64,000 bases of DNA, from assembly GCA_017999985.1 (NCBI GenBank), contig JAGNKU010000008.1, positions 228,698 to 292,697 of the forward strand, written 5' to 3'. The position numbers were made by a program, and so were the translations under genes. The stretch comes from Phycisphaerae bacterium (GTDB lineage: Bacteria; Planctomycetota; Phycisphaerae; UBA1845; Fen-1342). The notes below the pieces were generated by a model. It made no database searches and had not been told where the DNA came from. It saw nothing but the letters and a program-made list of their open reading frames with translations. This document shows, piece after piece, positions 34,390 to 43,659 of the stretch; within the stretch, counting starts at the first letter, position 1, and each line of letters starts with the position of its first letter.

Positions 34390-35504
34390 AACTGGCCCCC
34401 CTTGCCAGGTCCGCGCTTGCGGCCGTTCTTCTTCGTCTTTAGCTGCTTCTTCTTCTGCGGCGCCTTCTTCTTGCGATCGTGCTCAAGTGCCTGGGCCGAC
34501 GCACGCAGGTCTTCGACGTAGTGGGACTCGGCGTGGGCTTCGGCCTCGAGCCGGCGGCGCTCGGCGTAGGCGTCGTACTGCGCGTGGGCCCATTCGAGGG
34601 CCTCTTCGTGGCTGATGGAACCCGCGTCGGCCAGGACGGGTAGCTCGGTGTCGCGCAGGAACTTGTCCAGGAACGCCTGCCAGTCATGCATGTGAATATC
34701 CTGGCGGCGCTGGGCGCGGAACTCGGCCTGGTCGAGGAACATCACGGTGATGCGGTTGAGCATGTCGATCTCGCCCGCGGCGAGGTAGTTCTTGGCCGTG
34801 CTGACGTCGCGCTTGATGACGCGGTCGCCTTTCCAGGTGGTCAGGCCCATGTTGGGCCGAGTGCTATCCGCCCGCCGACGGATGATTTCGGCGGCGGTCA
34901 GGCCCGTGGCGGCGTAGTGCATCTTGTTCTGCATCGTCGCGAAGAAACGCTGGGTCTCCCGCTCACCCTCGCGATAGTCGACCGCCAGCGCGAAGATTTC
35001 GCGGATGCGCTGGTAGACGCGAGCCTCGCTGGCGCGAATCTCGCGAATGCGGGCCAGCAGTTCGTCGAAGTAGTCGGTGACGGCGTCGGTGCCCTTCAGG
35101 CGGTCGTCGTTGAGCGTGAAGCCCTTGACGAGGTACTCGCGCAGGCGGGCGGTCGCCCACTGGCGGAACCGCGTGGCCACCGGCGACTTCACGCGGTAGC
35201 CGACGGCCAGGATCGCATCCAGGCTGTAATGCAGGACCTTGCGGGAGACCTGCCGGCTGCCCTCGTGGCGAACTATTAAGTATTCCTTAATGGTTGCCGA
35301 CTGGTCGAGCTCGCCTTCCTCGTAAATGTTCTTCAGATGGATGTTTACGTTCGGGACCGACGTCTGAAACAACTCCGCGATCAGGGCCTGGGGGAGCCAG
35401 ACCGTCTCGCCTTCGAGCAGGACACGGATCTGCTCGGTGCCCCGCTGGGGCTGGTAAAGCACGATCTCGCCGGCGGGACGGATGGAGCCGGGGTCGCCGC
35501 TCAT
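34386..35504 (-). CDS. RhuM-family protein
   Basis: 372 residues. N-terminal RhuM pattern: GEIVLYQPQRGTEQIRVLLEGETVWLPQ in two strands, LIAELFQTSVPNVNIHLKNI, then YSLDAILAVGYRVKSPVATRFRQWAT as in the RhuM/KilA-N-like core. The C-terminal part is helical with a Lys-rich tail (KKKAPQKKKQLKTKKNGRKR). RhuM-like genes often occur inside type I restriction operons; their function is unclear. Overlaps hsdM and hsdS by 4 bp. Confidence 0.85.
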   Translation of the reverse strand: MSGDPGSIRPAGEIVLYQPQRGTEQIRVLLEGETVWLPQALIAELFQTSVPNVNIHLKNIYEEGELDQSATIKEYLIVRHEGSRQVSRKVLHYSLDAILAVGYRVKSPVATRFRQWATARLREYLVKGFTLNDDRLKGTDAVTDYFDELLARIREIRASEARVYQRIREIFALAVDYREGERETQRFFATMQNKMHYAATGLTAAEIIRRRADSTRPNMGLTTWKGDRVIKRDVSTAKNYLAAGEIDMLNRITVMFLDQAEFRAQRRQDIHMHDWQAFLDKFLRDTELPVLADAGSISHEEALEWAHAQYDAYAERRRLEAEAHAESHYVEDLRASAQALEHDRKKKAPQKKKQLKTKKNGRKRGPGKGGQL

Positions 35505-37513
35505 TCGGTCACCTCCGCGAGCATGCCGGCGATCTCGCCCTCAATCCGCTTCAAGTCCGCCTCGATTTCCTCGAGCGGACGCGGCGGCGAGTATTTGTAG
35601 AAGTAGCGGTTGAAGTTGATTTCGTAGCCGATCTTGGTCTTCGATTCATCGACCCAGGCGTCGGGCACGTGCGGCAGGACCTCCCGCTGCATGTACGCGC
35701 CGATGTCTTCCTTAAGCGGGACGTTTTCGTAGTCGCGCAGCTCGGGGTCGGGCTCGGGGTTGCCCTTGGCGTCGGTGCAGACCTCGGCCGTCTCATCCCG
35801 CTCGGCAAGGGCCATAAGGATCGCCTTGAACAGCGCGGCGGGCACCTTCAGATCGGCCTTCTTGAACGCGGCCTTCATCTGCTCACTGAACGCTTCGCGG
35901 TTCCTGACGACGCCTTGTCCGGCAAGCGTGCGCAAGGTGGCGAGGATCGCTTCCTGTTCTCGGCGGCCCGCTTCGATCTCGGCCTGGGCGGCCTTGGTGT
36001 CCTTGCGCTTGCGGCTTGTGGCGAGTGCGGCAAAGGCGGCGGCCTCCTGGACACGGGCGAGGCGCTCATCGTCCACGGCGAAATTCAGCCGAAGTGGGCG
36101 CTCGACGGTGATGCGCTGATAGCCGAAGTCGGCATTGTCGAAAACGCGGACGTGCTCGCCGTCGACGAGTTGGCCGTAGAGGCGGGTGATATCGTCGCGC
36201 TGGCCATCGCAGACTTCATTGCGCTTGTTGCCGAGGCTCTTGCGCATCTTCTTGAAGAAGCTGGTGCCGTCGACAAGTTGAATCTTGCCCCTGCGTCCGC
36301 GCTCCTTGCGGTTCGTGACGATCCACAGATAGGTGTAGATGCCGGTGTTGTAGAAGAGCTGATCGGGCAGGGCCACGATCGCTTCGAGCCAGTCGTTCTC
36401 GATGATCCAGCGGCGAATTTCGCTTTCGCCCGATCCGGCGCTGCCCGTGAACAGGGGCGAGCCGTTGAAGACGATGGCCAGGCGAGTGCCGCCGTCCGCC
36501 GGGTCCTTCATCTTGCTGATCATGTGCTGCAGAAACAGCAGCGATCCGTCGTTGATGCGTGGCAGGCCTGCGCCGAAGCGGCCGCCGAACCCCTGGTTCT
36601 CGTGCTCGCGCGTGATGAAATCGGCCTCGGGCTTCCACTCCACGCCGAAGGGCGGGTTGGCGAGCATGTAGTCGAACTTGTGTTGGGGGAAGCGGTCGTC
36701 GGTGAAGCTGTCGCCAAAGGCGATGTGATCGATGTTCTGGCCCTTGATCATCATGTCTGAGCCACAGATGGCGTTGGCCTGGGCGTTGTAGTCCTGGCCG
36801 AAAACCTCCAGCTGGGCGTCGGGGTTGAGTTCGCGGACGTAATCCTCGGCAACCGAGAGCATGCCGCCGGTTCCGCAGGCGGGGTCATAGAGCGTCTTGA
36901 TGATGCCCTTGGTGGTCAGCACGTCGCCGTCGGGCATGAACAGCAGGTTGACCATGAGGCGGATGACCTCGCGCGGCGTGAAGTGGTCGCCAGCCTCCTC
37001 GTTGGATGCCTCGTTGAACCGCCGGATCAGCTCTTCGAAGATGTAGCCCATCTCGATGTTCGAGACGCGGTCCGGGTGAAGGTCGATTTGGCAGAAGCGG
37101 GAGACGATCAAGTAGAGGCGGTCGGCCTTGTCGAGACGGCCAATGTGCTCCTCGAAGCCGAAGCGCTCGATGATCTCGCGGGCGCGGGCGGAGAAGCCCT
37201 TGATGTAGTTCGTGAGGTTGGCGGCGACGTTGTTCGGATCTCCCCTCAGCTTGTCGAAGGTGTAGCGGCTGGTGTTGTAGAACGGCACGCCGGTCACGCG
37301 GCACAGGATCGGTTCGACATTCTTGACCTTGCCGCCTTCGAGCTTCTTCATGCGGTCGAGGACTTTGTCCTTCGTGGGTTCCAGTACGCAGTCGAGCCGA
37401 CGCAGGACGGTCAGCGGGAGCATGACGTCCTTGTATTGATTCGGCCGGTACGGGCCGCGTAGCAGGTCTGCCACCGACCAGATGAAGCTGACCTTTTCGC
37501 CGAAGTTGTTCAC
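35501..37513 (-). CDS. hsdM: Type I restriction DNA methyltransferase subunit M
   Basis: 670 residues. N-terminal helical domain, then the N6-adenine methylase core: SAM-binding DPACGTGGM (about 211) and catalytic NPPFGVEW (about 286). The C-terminal coiled-coil (VQEAAAFAALATSRKRKDT, about 495-530) contacts HsdS. It methylates the host sites so HsdR spares them. First structural gene of the operon, 43 bp after the small XRE gene. Confidence 0.92.
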   Translation of the reverse strand: MNNFGEKVSFIWSVADLLRGPYRPNQYKDVMLPLTVLRRLDCVLEPTKDKVLDRMKKLEGGKVKNVEPILCRVTGVPFYNTSRYTFDKLRGDPNNVAANLTNYIKGFSARAREIIERFGFEEHIGRLDKADRLYLIVSRFCQIDLHPDRVSNIEMGYIFEELIRRFNEASNEEAGDHFTPREVIRLMVNLLFMPDGDVLTTKGIIKTLYDPACGTGGMLSVAEDYVRELNPDAQLEVFGQDYNAQANAICGSDMMIKGQNIDHIAFGDSFTDDRFPQHKFDYMLANPPFGVEWKPEADFITREHENQGFGGRFGAGLPRINDGSLLFLQHMISKMKDPADGGTRLAIVFNGSPLFTGSAGSGESEIRRWIIENDWLEAIVALPDQLFYNTGIYTYLWIVTNRKERGRRGKIQLVDGTSFFKKMRKSLGNKRNEVCDGQRDDITRLYGQLVDGEHVRVFDNADFGYQRITVERPLRLNFAVDDERLARVQEAAAFAALATSRKRKDTKAAQAEIEAGRREQEAILATLRTLAGQGVVRNREAFSEQMKAAFKKADLKVPAALFKAILMALAERDETAEVCTDAKGNPEPDPELRDYENVPLKEDIGAYMQREVLPHVPDAWVDESKTKIGYEINFNRYFYKYSPPRPLEEIEADLKRIEGEIAGMLAEVTE

Positions 37514-37556
37514 CTCAACGCGCCTCTCTCAATCACGGCCATTTTCCCGGCCAACA

Positions 37557-37784
37557 TCACACGTTGGAGAATCGAGCCGCCAGGTCCTTGCCGTCGTTGC
37601 CCATGCTCGCGACCAGATCCCGCAGATTGCGTATCGCCAGCGGAGAGGGCTTCGTCCTGCCGTTTTCCCACCGGTTGATTGTCGGGAGTGTCACCCCCAG
37701 CTTTGCGGCGAACTTCTCCTGCGTCAGCCCGAGGCGCGCTCGGACTTCGCGGATCAACGCCGCGGGGTCGTTGCCCTGGGTCAA
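37557..37784 (-). CDS. Small XRE-family HTH regulator
   Basis: 75 residues, almost all a single XRE domain: ALIREVRARLGLTQEKFAAKL, then LPTINRWENGRTKPSP. It is the first gene in front of hsdM, with a promoter-like region upstream. This is the position of a controller protein that delays or limits expression of a restriction operon; a lambda-repressor-like autoregulator is likely. Confidence 0.75.
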   Translation of the reverse strand: MTQGNDPAALIREVRARLGLTQEKFAAKLGVTLPTINRWENGRTKPSPLAIRNLRDLVASMGNDGKDLAARFSNV

Positions 37785-37809
37785 CTCAGTGCCTCCTGGC
37801 GGGCGGCCG

Positions 37810-37838
37810 ATTAATCACATGCTCAATCAGATGATCAA
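37810..37838 (-). promoter_or_regulatory. Promoter of the restriction operon
   Basis: Minus strand TTGATC (complement of 37833-37838), 17-bp spacer, ATTAAT (37810-37815), 26 bp upstream of the XRE gene start. The segment is AT-rich against a GC-rich background and holds a near-palindrome around TGATCA, a possible XRE operator. Confidence 0.5.
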
Positions 37839-37942
37839 TTGTGGGCCGGCCGGAATGCTCTGTCAACGGCGATCGTTCGGCGATGTGCGGCCCGATTGAC
37901 TGAAGGCATTGAGCGTCTAGTCACCCTTCGGAACGACGGGGC

Positions 37943-38485
37943 TTACCCGCCGCAGCCTTTGCAGCCGGCACGACTGGGGGGTGCGTCGGCGGCGCGGGCC
38001 GGCGGCGGCGAGACGTGAAACGCTGCCAGTATCACCGCGGCGCCAGAGTACGCCGCTGCGGAGAACAGCCATGCCGCCGGGGCGGTGACGCCCTCCGTGA
38101 CGGCGTAGATCACGACGGCCGCCCAGAAGGTCTGGCAGGCCCAGCAGCCGAGGAGGTACTGGAGTGCCCGTCGGAGCAGGGACGTACTCGACAGGCGCCG
38201 GAGCTCAGCGCGGCGGGCGTCGAGTTCGGGCTCGGTGAGCGGGACGGCGACGGCGTGCTGCGAGCCGCGGGCGACACCCTCGTCCCACTTCGTCCGGTTC
38301 GCGACCTCCCAGTTGAGCCGGTTGATCCGTTGGCGGCGCGGGTTGTCGCGGAGCGCGAGCCGGTATTGGAGTTCGGCCGCCGGGAACGACCCGAAGATCG
38401 CCTTCGCCAGCGCGCAGACCGCCAGGGTCCAGACGAAGAAGGACGCCACGTGCGCCCAATCGTTGATCTCGAAGATGCTCGTCAT
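37943..38485 (-). CDS. Membrane protein of the right prophage
   Basis: 180 residues from the ATG at 38485 (MTSIFEINDW). Two or three transmembrane helices: HVASFFVWTLAVCALAKAIF (about 11-30), LLGCWACQTFWAAVVIYAV (about 110-130) and APAAWLFSAAAYSGAAVILA (about 133-152). It ends in a Cys-rich tail (GCKGCGG). The LGCWACQTFWAA segment resembles small DUF1360-type membrane proteins. Leftmost gene of the prophage block and convergent with nothing; holin activity is possible but unproven. Confidence 0.6.
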   Translation of the reverse strand: MTSIFEINDWAHVASFFVWTLAVCALAKAIFGSFPAAELQYRLALRDNPRRQRINRLNWEVANRTKWDEGVARGSQHAVAVPLTEPELDARRAELRRLSSTSLLRRALQYLLGCWACQTFWAAVVIYAVTEGVTAPAAWLFSAAAYSGAAVILAAFHVSPPPARAADAPPSRAGCKGCGG

Positions 38486-38563
38486 GTTCCGGGCCTCCAT
38501 GCCTCCAAATGTCGTTCGATCGGCGGGCAGCCTGCCTGCCGCGTATTCACAAGCGGTGCGGCG

Positions 38564-38890
38564 TCAACCGTTCCGCGCCGCGCACTGCTCCATCCGTTCC
38601 CGCATCAGATGCCGCACGATTCGCGCTTCGGCCGGCGCGTCGCTCGGGTCCACCGTCAGGTCGCCGTTCTTCGGCAGCTTCCAGCCGGCGTCGAGCTTCG
38701 CGAACAGCGACGCGATGGCCGGGTCCCGCTCGATCAACCACCGCCGAAGCTCGGCTTCCGTGCTGCCGTTCAGCAGCTTGGCGGCGCGGGCGAGCACGTA
38801 GTCGCAGGCCAGCAGCCCGAGCTCGTCGTCCGGGCAGTACGCCGTCAGATGCACGCGCTTCGGACCGACGTTGATCGACACGACCGGCAT
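38564..38890 (-). CDS. Hypothetical protein
   Basis: 108 residues starting MPVVSINVGPKRVHLTAY. Mixed alpha/beta, with a C-terminal helix of acid/base residues (RIVRHLMRERMEQ). No recognised domain. It lies 4 bp downstream of the TOPRIM gene and so belongs to the same transcript. Confidence 0.5.
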   Translation of the reverse strand: MPVVSINVGPKRVHLTAYCPDDELGLLACDYVLARAAKLLNGSTEAELRRWLIERDPAIASLFAKLDAGWKLPKNGDLTVDPSDAPAEARIVRHLMRERMEQCAARNG

Positions 38891-38894
38891 CGCC

Positions 38895-39584
38895 TCAAGC
38901 TCCTTTCGCCCCGCCGACCACTAGCCGGCGCTCCCACATCCAGTGAATCTCCGGCGCCCAAGACGCCGACGCGAACGCCACGAGCCGCTGGAGCTCCTCA
39001 AAGCGCGTCGCGCCGGGATCGCGGTACTCGAAACCGATGTTGATGGCGCCAACGTTGGGCACGCCGGCGAGCTTGGCGACCTCACGCGCCAGCCGGCGGC
39101 AACGGCCCCAGACGTTCGCGTCCAGCATCATGTAGACCATGCGGAAGAACGGCACCGCGGCCACGACCATCCCGACCTGCGCATCCGTCGGCAGCGAGCC
39201 GAAGAACGCGGTAGCGACCGAGTCGTTGTCCGGTGTAATCGCCGCCGTGACCATCAGCGCGTCGAACGGCCCCTCGACCACGAACAGCGTGTTCCCACCG
39301 GCCTGCACGCGGTCGGCGTCGTAGATCGTCGTCTTGTGCCCGCCTTCGACCGGGTAGCTCAACCAGCGCTTCCGCTCCCTCGCGTCGATGGCCCGCGCCG
39401 TGTAGCCGAGTTCCCGGCCATCCTCACGCACGGGGAACGCCACGCGCCGCTCCTCTTCGTCGAAGCGCAGGTCGAACCGCGGGATGAGCTCGTCCAGTCG
39501 CTCCGCGGGCACGCCGCGTCCGACCAGGTAGTCGTAGCCGGGCTGGGCAACGCCCTTCGGCGTCAACGGCGATAGCGCGCTCAC
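38895..39584 (-). CDS. TOPRIM-domain primase-like protein
   Basis: 229 residues from a GTG at 39584 overlapping the stop of the tail gene (GTGA). The N-terminal part (GYDYLVGRGVPAERLDE, then LGYTARAID...RWLSYP) resembles the linker and substrate region of DnaG/gp4-type primases. The TOPRIM domain reads TLFVVEGPFDALMV (about 97-110) with a later MVYMMLDANVWGR acid site (about 150). There is no zinc-binding domain. A longer frame upstream lies in the tail gene and is a shadow. A primase-like gene at the end of a tail operon is out of place. Confidence 0.6.
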   Translation of the reverse strand: MSALSPLTPKGVAQPGYDYLVGRGVPAERLDELIPRFDLRFDEEERRVAFPVREDGRELGYTARAIDARERKRWLSYPVEGGHKTTIYDADRVQAGGNTLFVVEGPFDALMVTAAITPDNDSVATAFFGSLPTDAQVGMVVAAVPFFRMVYMMLDANVWGRCRRLAREVAKLAGVPNVGAINIGFEYRDPGATRFEELQRLVAFASASWAPEIHWMWERRLVVGGAKGA

Positions 39585-42469
39585 ATCACGCACGTTCCCG
39601 CTCCTGTCCACGTCTCGCACGGGCAATCGTGCATCCACGTCGCCGGGTCCTTGGTCAGGTCGTAGTTCCGCAGACGTGGCACGCCGCGGCCCTCGTACGG
39701 CGGCAAGCCGCCGTTGCGCCCAGGGGAGTGCCGATACGGCCGGCCGGAGCCATCGAGGTTCAGATCGACCGCGACCCAGGCGGCCTCGCCCTTGCACACC
39801 GGGAAGTCGCCCAGCGAGCACTGGCAGATGTGGCCGGTGCAGCACGCGCTCCCCGCCCATGCCGAGAAGCACCCGCTCTGCGAATCGACGAACTGCGCGC
39901 ACAGCGGCCCGTACTCGCCGTGGTAGCCGTAGCCGGGGATCGCCGGCGGCAGCGCCAGCGTGTCGCCGAACGAGCAGTCCGGGCTGCAACCCGGCATCCC
40001 ATCGCAGCCGGAGTACCACGACGGCACCAGCCCGCGCCAGTAGATGCCGGTCACCTCGTGGAACCACAGCCCGCTGTCCGGTCCCATCGGGTAGGTTTCG
40101 CCGCAGCCGAACATGTCGCCCAGGCAGTTGCCGCTGAACTCACTGCCCGGTGGACCGGTTGCCTTGAAGTACAGGCCGGGGTGCCAGACGTGGTCGAGGC
40201 GGTTCTTCTTGAACTGCCCGCCATGCGTCGCGTCCCAGCCGTGGTTGCAGGTGTCCGGCGTGCAGGCGTAGTAGCTGTAGCCCTCGACGCGGCGGAGGCA
40301 GTTGTAGCCGGCGTGCGGATCATCGACGCAGTGCTGCGTCTGCCAGTCCCATGAACGGCAACCCTTTTCGTTGCGGTGATAGCCGCAGCCGGGCGAGGCC
40401 TCCATGTCATCGCCGTAGCCGTCGCAGACCGTGTCCTCCCAATAGCCGCGCTCGCAGGGGCAGTCCGGGCTCGTCTCGGGCGAATACTGCGAGTAGCCGT
40501 GCTTGCGGCTCATCATGTGGCACTTGGCCGACTGGCAGTTCTGCGTGCACTCCTGCCACGTCGGCACCGGCCACGCCTCGCACGTGTCGGGGTACTCGGT
40601 CCACTGGTCGTCGTAGCCCGGCCCCCACTGGTGATACCAGTAGCCCAGGGCGTGGTCGTACGGCCAGCACGCTTCGGCGTTGGCGCAGCACTTGTCGCAG
40701 CCCTTGCGGTACTCGACGTGCGCCGTGCCGTAGCAGTCGTGATAGTCCGCGGCGTAGTGGTAGCCACAGTCCTTGCCCATGAACTGGCCGGGCGTGCGCT
40801 TGCGTGTGCACAGGCCGATCGAGGTCCACACGCCGTAGTCGATCAGGTAATCGACGGCGTCGATGATCTCCCGGATGTGGACGGCCTCGATCACGTCGCC
40901 CGGGCGCAGGCCCCACGACGGGTACTTCGCCCACACCTTGGCGAAGTCATCCCAGGTGGGCTCGTACATCAGGACGAACGTGCCCGGCGCCGTGCCCCAC
41001 GAGTAGCCGCCGCCGTAGAACGGGTTGTTGAAGTGCAGGTCGTCGGCGTAGAGCATGTTGATGCCGCGCCAGGTCTTCCGCGCCGCGGCGCTGCCCCACG
41101 TCTCGCCCTGGCCGGGCTGGTGGTTCGGGTGATTGTGTAGCGGGCGCGGATCGGGCGTGGAACCGCCGACGAGGCCCTTGCCGCCGGTCATGTAGTGCGG
41201 GTGCACGTTGCTGCCCGACCAGCGGAAGCGGATCGGCATGGGCACGCAGCACAGGCCGTCATCGCCGCCGCGGAAGCGCGGGTTGTGGTGGAAGGCGTCG
41301 CAGCGGTCGTCGGTCTCAGCGCAGGTGTCGTACTCGCCCGTGCAGCAATCGCCGCCCAGCCACGACAGCACGAAGCGCACCATGTTGATGAGCGCCGGCT
41401 GGATCGTCTCGCCGCCGTCGCAGGCGAAGAAGTCGGTCCCGCGCCGGACGTCGACGCCGCCGTAGTCCTCCAGCATCTCCGGCAGCCCGTAGGCGTACGG
41501 GTTGAAGTGGGTGAACCACTGGAGGTAGTAGGCGTCCGCGTCCGCCGGCGGGCTGTCGCCGCCCGGGTCGTACTTCGTGATGTCCGGGTCTTCGGGGTCC
41601 GGGTCGTTATAGAAGTAGCGCACATACCAGCGCATCTCGGTCCCGTGCGCGTACGGGCCGCGCTGCGCCGTGTACGTCGTCGGCCCGCCGGACATAGCGA
41701 CGAACGACCACGCCGACCACGCGCCGCCGGGCGCTTTGGTCTGGTAGTACAGCCGCACGTTCGTCGGCGTCGGCACGCCGCCCGGCTTCGTGTACGTGAA
41801 CGTGACGACCTGCCCGGTCTTCTGGACGTAGCCAACGCCGTCTTGGCGGCCGGGCTGCGTGGCGCCAAACCAGCCGGAACCCTCAGGGTCGAACGGGTCG
41901 CTGGCCTGGTCGCGCGCGACGCTGCCCAGCGGGAAGTACGTCCGGTCGTGCGTGCCCGTCGCGAACTGCCCGGCCGGATCACCCGACCGCGTGCGGATCG
42001 GCACGCTGGGCTTGGGCATCGGGCAGCAGGGCGGATTCTCGCCCAGAGCGGCGTACTCCTTGCCCGACGGCTGATAGTCCCAGCAGGTGCCGGTCTCGTT
42101 GCAGCCGATCGGCCCCAGAATCAGCCGGCGCTCCCACATCTCCGGCCCCCACAGGCAGCGCGGGTGCTGGCGGTCGTACCACTGGCGCTTCGGGCTGCCG
42201 TTCGGCCGTGAGCCGAACACCGCGTAGAGCAGGCCTTCGAGCTTCTCCAGCGCCAGCGCGAACTTGCCGCCCAGCGTGTCCTCCCAGTTGATCTCGCCCG
42301 CGCCGGCCGGCGGTGAGCCCTTGGGCAACACTTTCACCCCGGGCGGATGCAGGTCCGACCACTTCAGTTGCCCCGGATACGTGCCGCCGGGCGCAGCGAA
42401 GCCTTCCTCGCCGTGCGAGTGCGTGCCGTACGTCGCGTGCTTGTCGCTGGTGATGTCCACGTACGGCAT
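39581..42469 (-). CDS. Cys/Trp/Tyr-rich distal tail protein
   Basis: 962 residues from the ATG at 42469 (MPYVDITSDKH), 1-bp overlap with the upstream gene. The N-terminal about 330 residues look like a tail adaptor with an Ig-like segment (GQVVTFTYTKPGG). The remainder is unusually rich in Cys, Trp, Tyr and Gly, with many CxC and CC pairs (GGDCCTGEYDTCAE, CCANAEACWPYD, TPDTCNHGW). This points to a disulfide- or metal-stabilised extracellular structure. Position after the tape measure suggests the tail tip or receptor-binding protein. No known family was recognised. Confidence 0.6.
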   Translation of the reverse strand: MPYVDITSDKHATYGTHSHGEEGFAAPGGTYPGQLKWSDLHPPGVKVLPKGSPPAGAGEINWEDTLGGKFALALEKLEGLLYAVFGSRPNGSPKRQWYDRQHPRCLWGPEMWERRLILGPIGCNETGTCWDYQPSGKEYAALGENPPCCPMPKPSVPIRTRSGDPAGQFATGTHDRTYFPLGSVARDQASDPFDPEGSGWFGATQPGRQDGVGYVQKTGQVVTFTYTKPGGVPTPTNVRLYYQTKAPGGAWSAWSFVAMSGGPTTYTAQRGPYAHGTEMRWYVRYFYNDPDPEDPDITKYDPGGDSPPADADAYYLQWFTHFNPYAYGLPEMLEDYGGVDVRRGTDFFACDGGETIQPALINMVRFVLSWLGGDCCTGEYDTCAETDDRCDAFHHNPRFRGGDDGLCCVPMPIRFRWSGSNVHPHYMTGGKGLVGGSTPDPRPLHNHPNHQPGQGETWGSAAARKTWRGINMLYADDLHFNNPFYGGGYSWGTAPGTFVLMYEPTWDDFAKVWAKYPSWGLRPGDVIEAVHIREIIDAVDYLIDYGVWTSIGLCTRKRTPGQFMGKDCGYHYAADYHDCYGTAHVEYRKGCDKCCANAEACWPYDHALGYWYHQWGPGYDDQWTEYPDTCEAWPVPTWQECTQNCQSAKCHMMSRKHGYSQYSPETSPDCPCERGYWEDTVCDGYGDDMEASPGCGYHRNEKGCRSWDWQTQHCVDDPHAGYNCLRRVEGYSYYACTPDTCNHGWDATHGGQFKKNRLDHVWHPGLYFKATGPPGSEFSGNCLGDMFGCGETYPMGPDSGLWFHEVTGIYWRGLVPSWYSGCDGMPGCSPDCSFGDTLALPPAIPGYGYHGEYGPLCAQFVDSQSGCFSAWAGSACCTGHICQCSLGDFPVCKGEAAWVAVDLNLDGSGRPYRHSPGRNGGLPPYEGRGVPRLRNYDLTKDPATWMHDCPCETWTGAGTCVM

Positions 42470-43659
42470 CAGACCCCCTCCAACTGGAAGCGCACCTTGC
42501 CGGGCACGCGCAGCGTGTCGCCGTTGGGCACGCTCGCCGGCGGGTCGATCGGAGTGAGCCACATGAGCTCGTTGCTTCCGCCCACCACGCCGTACACGGC
42601 CAGCCCGCCGAACGGGCCGATGGCCGCACCACTCGTGTTCTGCCACTGCGGGACGGTGGCGGATTCCACACGCGGCGGCGGGCCCGCGACGTACGTCCAC
42701 GAGCTGAGCGCGACCGCGGCGAACTGCGCGTGGAAGAACGGCGAGAGGTCGGCGTACGTCGTCCGGCGCGTGACCGCCGGCGCTGTTGCCAACAGTGGCC
42801 GGCAGTAGATCGTCGTGTACCGGCTGCCGGTCTTCTGGAATGCGTACTTCGCGAAGCGCAGCGCGAAGTCGCGCGTGATCCGACCGAAGATCCGGGCCTG
42901 GTAGATGACGTGCAGCGCCGTTCCCGGGCGCAGCAACGCGGGCGCCCGGAACCCCGCCGCGGCTATCAGCTTGTTCCGCGACGTGTCGGCGACGAACGCC
43001 AGCGTGATGGGGAACCCGCCCATCTTGCGGAAGTCGCACAGCCAGTCGAGCTCGCCCGACGGGTCCCACTGGTACATGTACGGCCGCAGACACACGTTCG
43101 GGTTGTACGGGTCGCAATCCGTGCCGCAGCGCTTGCGTGGCCGCTGCCAGGGATAGCCGACCTCGGGCTCCCACGACTCCTTCGGCGTCCACTCGGGCGG
43201 CGGCTGCTCGATCTCCTCGGGCGTCCAGGGGAAGTCCCAGTCCGCCGCGGCCTGCGGCGACCACGAGTGATTGTTCGGGAACGTGACCTCCTGCGAGAGA
43301 AAGCCGCCGCCGTCGGCCTCCATCGAAGCCGTGAAGTTCAGCGCCTGCCGGGCGTAGCCAAACGACGTCCGCATGGGGCTGGTGTAACAGCCGCCTTCAT
43401 TGGCCTGCGCGTTCGTACACTGGGCAAACGTGAGCGTCGGGCCGAAGCCCGCGCCGCCGCCGGTGTTCGGCCGATCGTTCGGGTAGCTGGGCGTCGGGCC
43501 GGCAACGCCCATCTGGAACGTCATCGCCGCCTGATACGCAGGGAAGAGCTGCCGGTAGACGTACTCGATCCCCTCGTACGCCAGCAGATTCGGCAGCGCG
43601 AACCGCGCGAGCTCGCCGCCGGAGTCCAGATCAACATGTCGCACCAGGAACCGGCCCAT
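42469..43659 (-). CDS. Distal tail structural protein
   Basis: 396 residues from the ATG at 43659 (MGRFLVRHVDLDSG), 1-bp overlaps at both ends. Gly/Asn-rich and beta-rich; a proline/tryptophan-rich stretch (WTPEEIEQPPPEWTPKESW) lies about 150-180 and four cysteines at about 190-215. It has the general look of a baseplate or fibre-connecting protein. No specific family was identified. Confidence 0.5.
   Translation of the reverse strand: MGRFLVRHVDLDSGGELARFALPNLLAYEGIEYVYRQLFPAYQAAMTFQMGVAGPTPSYPNDRPNTGGGAGFGPTLTFAQCTNAQANEGGCYTSPMRTSFGYARQALNFTASMEADGGGFLSQEVTFPNNHSWSPQAAADWDFPWTPEEIEQPPPEWTPKESWEPEVGYPWQRPRKRCGTDCDPYNPNVCLRPYMYQWDPSGELDWLCDFRKMGGFPITLAFVADTSRNKLIAAAGFRAPALLRPGTALHVIYQARIFGRITRDFALRFAKYAFQKTGSRYTTIYCRPLLATAPAVTRRTTYADLSPFFHAQFAAVALSSWTYVAGPPPRVESATVPQWQNTSGAAIGPFGGLAVYGVVGGSNELMWLTPIDPPASVPNGDTLRVPGKVRFQLEGV

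Noticed and set aside
39581..43264. Single 1227-residue tail protein
   Set aside because: The first 265 codons are the shadow of the upstream gene; the ATG at 42469 with a TGATG overlap fits the operon.
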